DNA of 15,162 nt. Origin: an uncultured Bacteroidales bacterium (lineage in GTDB: Bacteria; Bacteroidota; Bacteroidia; Bacteroidales; F082). The translations under genes were made by a program, and so were the position numbers. The stretch spans positions 1-15,162 of the forward strand of contig CALFIT010000260.1 in assembly GCA_937877465.1 (NCBI GenBank). The letters are read 5' to 3'. The notes beneath the pieces were generated by a model that did no database searches, was not told where the DNA came from, and saw only the letters and a list, made by a program, of their open reading frames with translations. Below are positions 13,483 to 15,162 of this stretch, piece by piece. How positions within the stretch are numbered: the stretch's first letter is position 1; each line of letters begins with the position of its first letter.

Positions 13483-14901
13483 ATGAAGATAGAAACAATG
13501 GTCATCACCCTGACAATGCTGCTCTGTGGCCTGCTTTCGTCGTGTCAGCAACCGCAACAGCCTTCAGAGGATATCGAGATGGAAACCGACACCCTGACGG
13601 TTTTGCAACATTTACAAGAAAAAGGAACATTGGTCGCTGTAACCAATTGTGAAATAATCAATTATAACACTGATGCCAAAGCTCCGGCAGGCTTCGAGTA
13701 CGAATTGTTGAGCAACTTCTGCAAGGCCAACGGCCTCGAACTCGAAATGGTCGTCAACGAGAATCTCGACTCGTGCTTCAGCCTTCTCGACTCTTGCAAG
13801 GTCGACATCGTGGCCGTGTGTGTCGGCTCCAACAAAGACATGAAACGGCATTATTTGCTCACCGACCCGATATTGATGCAAAAGAGTGTGCTGGTGCAAA
13901 GGCTCCCCAAAGACTGGAAAAAAATGTCGACAGCCAACGAGGTTGAAAACCAACTGCTTCGCTCGCCCGTCGACTTGGCTGGCAAGACCATACATCTTCC
14001 TTCGGGGAGTCACGAGGTGAAACTGCTCAACCACCTCTCCGACCAGATTGGCGATACCATTTATGTTGTCGAGTGCGATACGATGAACAGCGTCGACTTG
14101 GTGCAGGCCGTCTCCGAAGGCTTGATCGACTACACCGTGGTGGAGGAATACGTTGCACGCATGGCGTCAATCGGCCTCGGCGGACTTGATACCAAGCTCG
14201 TTGTCAGCGTCGAACAGCCTTTAGGCTGGGCACTCAGTAACCACGACGGCGACTCATCGCTTCTCTTGGCTATCAACGGCTGGATCGACAATTTCGAACA
14301 ACGCAACCTCAACCGCATCTTGGCCAAATATGTCAACAAAGGCAATGTGTTTGGCACACGGAAACCACAAGCCGGCGAACTTTCGGGCTTCGATGCCATC
14401 ATCAAGAAGACCGCCAAAGAGATTGGCTGGGACTGGCGCCTGCTGGCCTCTCTTATCTATCAGGAGTCGCATTTCAGGCTCGACCTCGAGAGCGAGAAGG
14501 GCGCTTTCGGACTCATGCAGCTGATGCCCGTGGTGATGGAACGCTACGAAATCGACTACGATGCCACCCCCGAACAACAGCTGGAGGCTGGCGGCAAACT
14601 CATCAAATACCTCGGCGAGTGCTTCGCCAACAAAGTGGCCGACAGCACCCAAAGGGTGAAATTCGTGCTGGCTTCCTATAATGCCGGCCTCGGCCATGTG
14701 TATGACGCTCAGCGACTGGCGGCCAAGTATGGAAAAGACCCCGAGGTGTGGGACAACAACGTGGATTATTTTATCCTCAACAAGTCGAAATACTACAACG
14801 ACACCTGCTGCCGTGCGGGCTACCTGCGGGGCACCGAGACCTATCGCTTCGTCGAAGAGGTCTTGGACCGCTATTACCAGTATCAAGCATCTTTTAATTA
14901 A
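13483..14901 (+). CDS. MltF-like lytic transglycosylase lipoprotein (SBP_bac_3 + SLT)
   Basis: This is a 472-residue lipoprotein with two domains. The signal peptide ends LLSSC with lipidated Cys21. Residues about 38-285 form a solute-binding type-3 domain (GTLVAVTNCEIINY, FEYELLSNFCKANGLEL, ADLAGK-like VDLAGKTIHLPSGSH). In MltF this domain senses cell-wall peptides and regulates the enzyme. Residues about 300-472 form the family 1 transglycosylase domain: catalytic Glu328 in IYQESHF, GAFGLMQLMP (340-349), and ASYNAGLGHVYDA. It would cleave the MurNAc-GlcNAc bond with 1,6-anhydro formation, attached to a membrane facing the periplasm. The next gene starts 5 nt after its stop, so they are probably co-transcribed. 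The gene is divergent from the acyltransferase. Confidence 0.93.
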   Translation: MKIETMVITLTMLLCGLLSSCQQPQQPSEDIEMETDTLTVLQHLQEKGTLVAVTNCEIINYNTDAKAPAGFEYELLSNFCKANGLELEMVVNENLDSCFSLLDSCKVDIVAVCVGSNKDMKRHYLLTDPILMQKSVLVQRLPKDWKKMSTANEVENQLLRSPVDLAGKTIHLPSGSHEVKLLNHLSDQIGDTIYVVECDTMNSVDLVQAVSEGLIDYTVVEEYVARMASIGLGGLDTKLVVSVEQPLGWALSNHDGDSSLLLAINGWIDNFEQRNLNRILAKYVNKGNVFGTRKPQAGELSGFDAIIKKTAKEIGWDWRLLASLIYQESHFRLDLESEKGAFGLMQLMPVVMERYEIDYDATPEQQLEAGGKLIKYLGECFANKVADSTQRVKFVLASYNAGLGHVYDAQRLAAKYGKDPEVWDNNVDYFILNKSKYYNDTCCRAGYLRGTETYRFVEEVLDRYYQYQASFN

Positions 14902-14906
14902 TCGTT

Positions 14907-15162
14907 ATGAAAAGAATCTTTATTACGTTGGCTATCGGCGTTTTGCTGTCAATGGGAGTCTTAAAGGCCACCGCCCAGTCGTTCAACGCCGGACTCATCC
15001 TCGGCCCTACGTTCTGCCAAGTGGACGGCGACTCCTACGCGGGCTACCACCAGTTGGGCTTCACGGCGGGCATCTACGCCAACCTGCCTTTTTCCGACCT
15101 TTTCTCGGCCCAGATGGAGCTTAAATACTCGCTCCTCGGGGCGCATTCGTCGGTCAAGGAGG
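14907..15162 (+). CDS. Outer-membrane beta-barrel (PorT-like) protein, N-terminal part
   Basis: Only 85 codons are present; the right edge cuts the gene. Residues 1-24 are a signal peptide (MKRIFITLAIGVLLSMGVLKATAQ). The mature start SFNAGLILGPTFCQVDGDSY, followed by GYHQLGFTAGIYANLPFSDLFSAQMELKYSLLG, is the opening of the small 8-stranded barrel family annotated as PorT or 'outer membrane beta-barrel' in Bacteroidota, with alternating hydrophobic residues. It begins 5 nt after the MltF-like gene, so the two may be expressed together in envelope maintenance. Specific function cannot be set from this fragment. Confidence 0.75.
   Translation, partial: MKRIFITLAIGVLLSMGVLKATAQSFNAGLILGPTFCQVDGDSYAGYHQLGFTAGIYANLPFSDLFSAQMELKYSLLGAHSSVKE

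Noticed and set aside
13375..13557. N-terminal extension of the acyltransferase by 61 codons
   Set aside because: It would overlap the start of the divergent MltF-like lipoprotein gene, contains the likely -7 box, and has no family similarity. ATG 13374 gives the usual N-terminus.

Overview
The window looks like chromosomal DNA from a member of the Bacteroidota, probably uncultured or gut-associated. The order cannot be fixed from sequence alone. Supporting signs are the protein families present (DUF4468, GIN-domain lipoprotein, GYDIA-type GHMP kinase, lamin-tail-domain surface protein with a T9SS-style C-terminal module, PorT-like barrel), several TAnnTTTG -7 promoter boxes, and the near absence of Shine-Dalgarno sequences. 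The isoprenoid genes are of the mevalonate type. Many Bacteroidota use this route, but Bacteroides itself uses the MEP route.

Bases 1-5402 are dominated by minus-strand genes. A GIN-domain lipoprotein, a DUF4468 protein and class II HMG-CoA reductase (mvaA) come first in transcription order. After a plus-strand YafQ-type toxin-antitoxin pair come a GHMP kinase and diphosphomevalonate decarboxylase (mvaD, cut by the left edge). The toxin-antitoxin pair therefore splits a mevalonate gene cluster, and it diverges from the kinase through mirror-image -7 boxes.

Bases 5403-8212 hold asd, ribF and rlmH on the minus strand. asd and ribF overlap by 4 nt. A 136-bp palindromic element with two hairpins that have complementary loops lies between ribF and rlmH. 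A second palindromic repeat lies between rlmH and the GIN lipoprotein gene.

Bases 8213-11364 carry, on the plus strand, a CYTH-domain protein and a large secreted lamin-tail-domain protein, overlapping by 4 nt. Bases 11366-13374 carry, on the minus strand, a PP2A-like metallophosphoesterase and a membrane acyltransferase. From 13483 on the plus strand there is an MltF-like lipoprotein lytic transglycosylase and the start of an outer-membrane beta-barrel protein.

The most unusual signal is a short dispersed repeat of about 36 bp. It occurs as a palindromic pair in the intergenic region at 5420-5507, and as single in-frame copies inside two essential-type enzyme genes: the GHMP kinase and asd. 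Both copies are read in the same frame, encoding LDC(F/L)VPRNDAKR. In asd it is fused to a second low-complexity repeat, giving an insertion of about 35 residues in an otherwise intact enzyme. This resembles the protein-coding palindromic elements known from Rickettsia.
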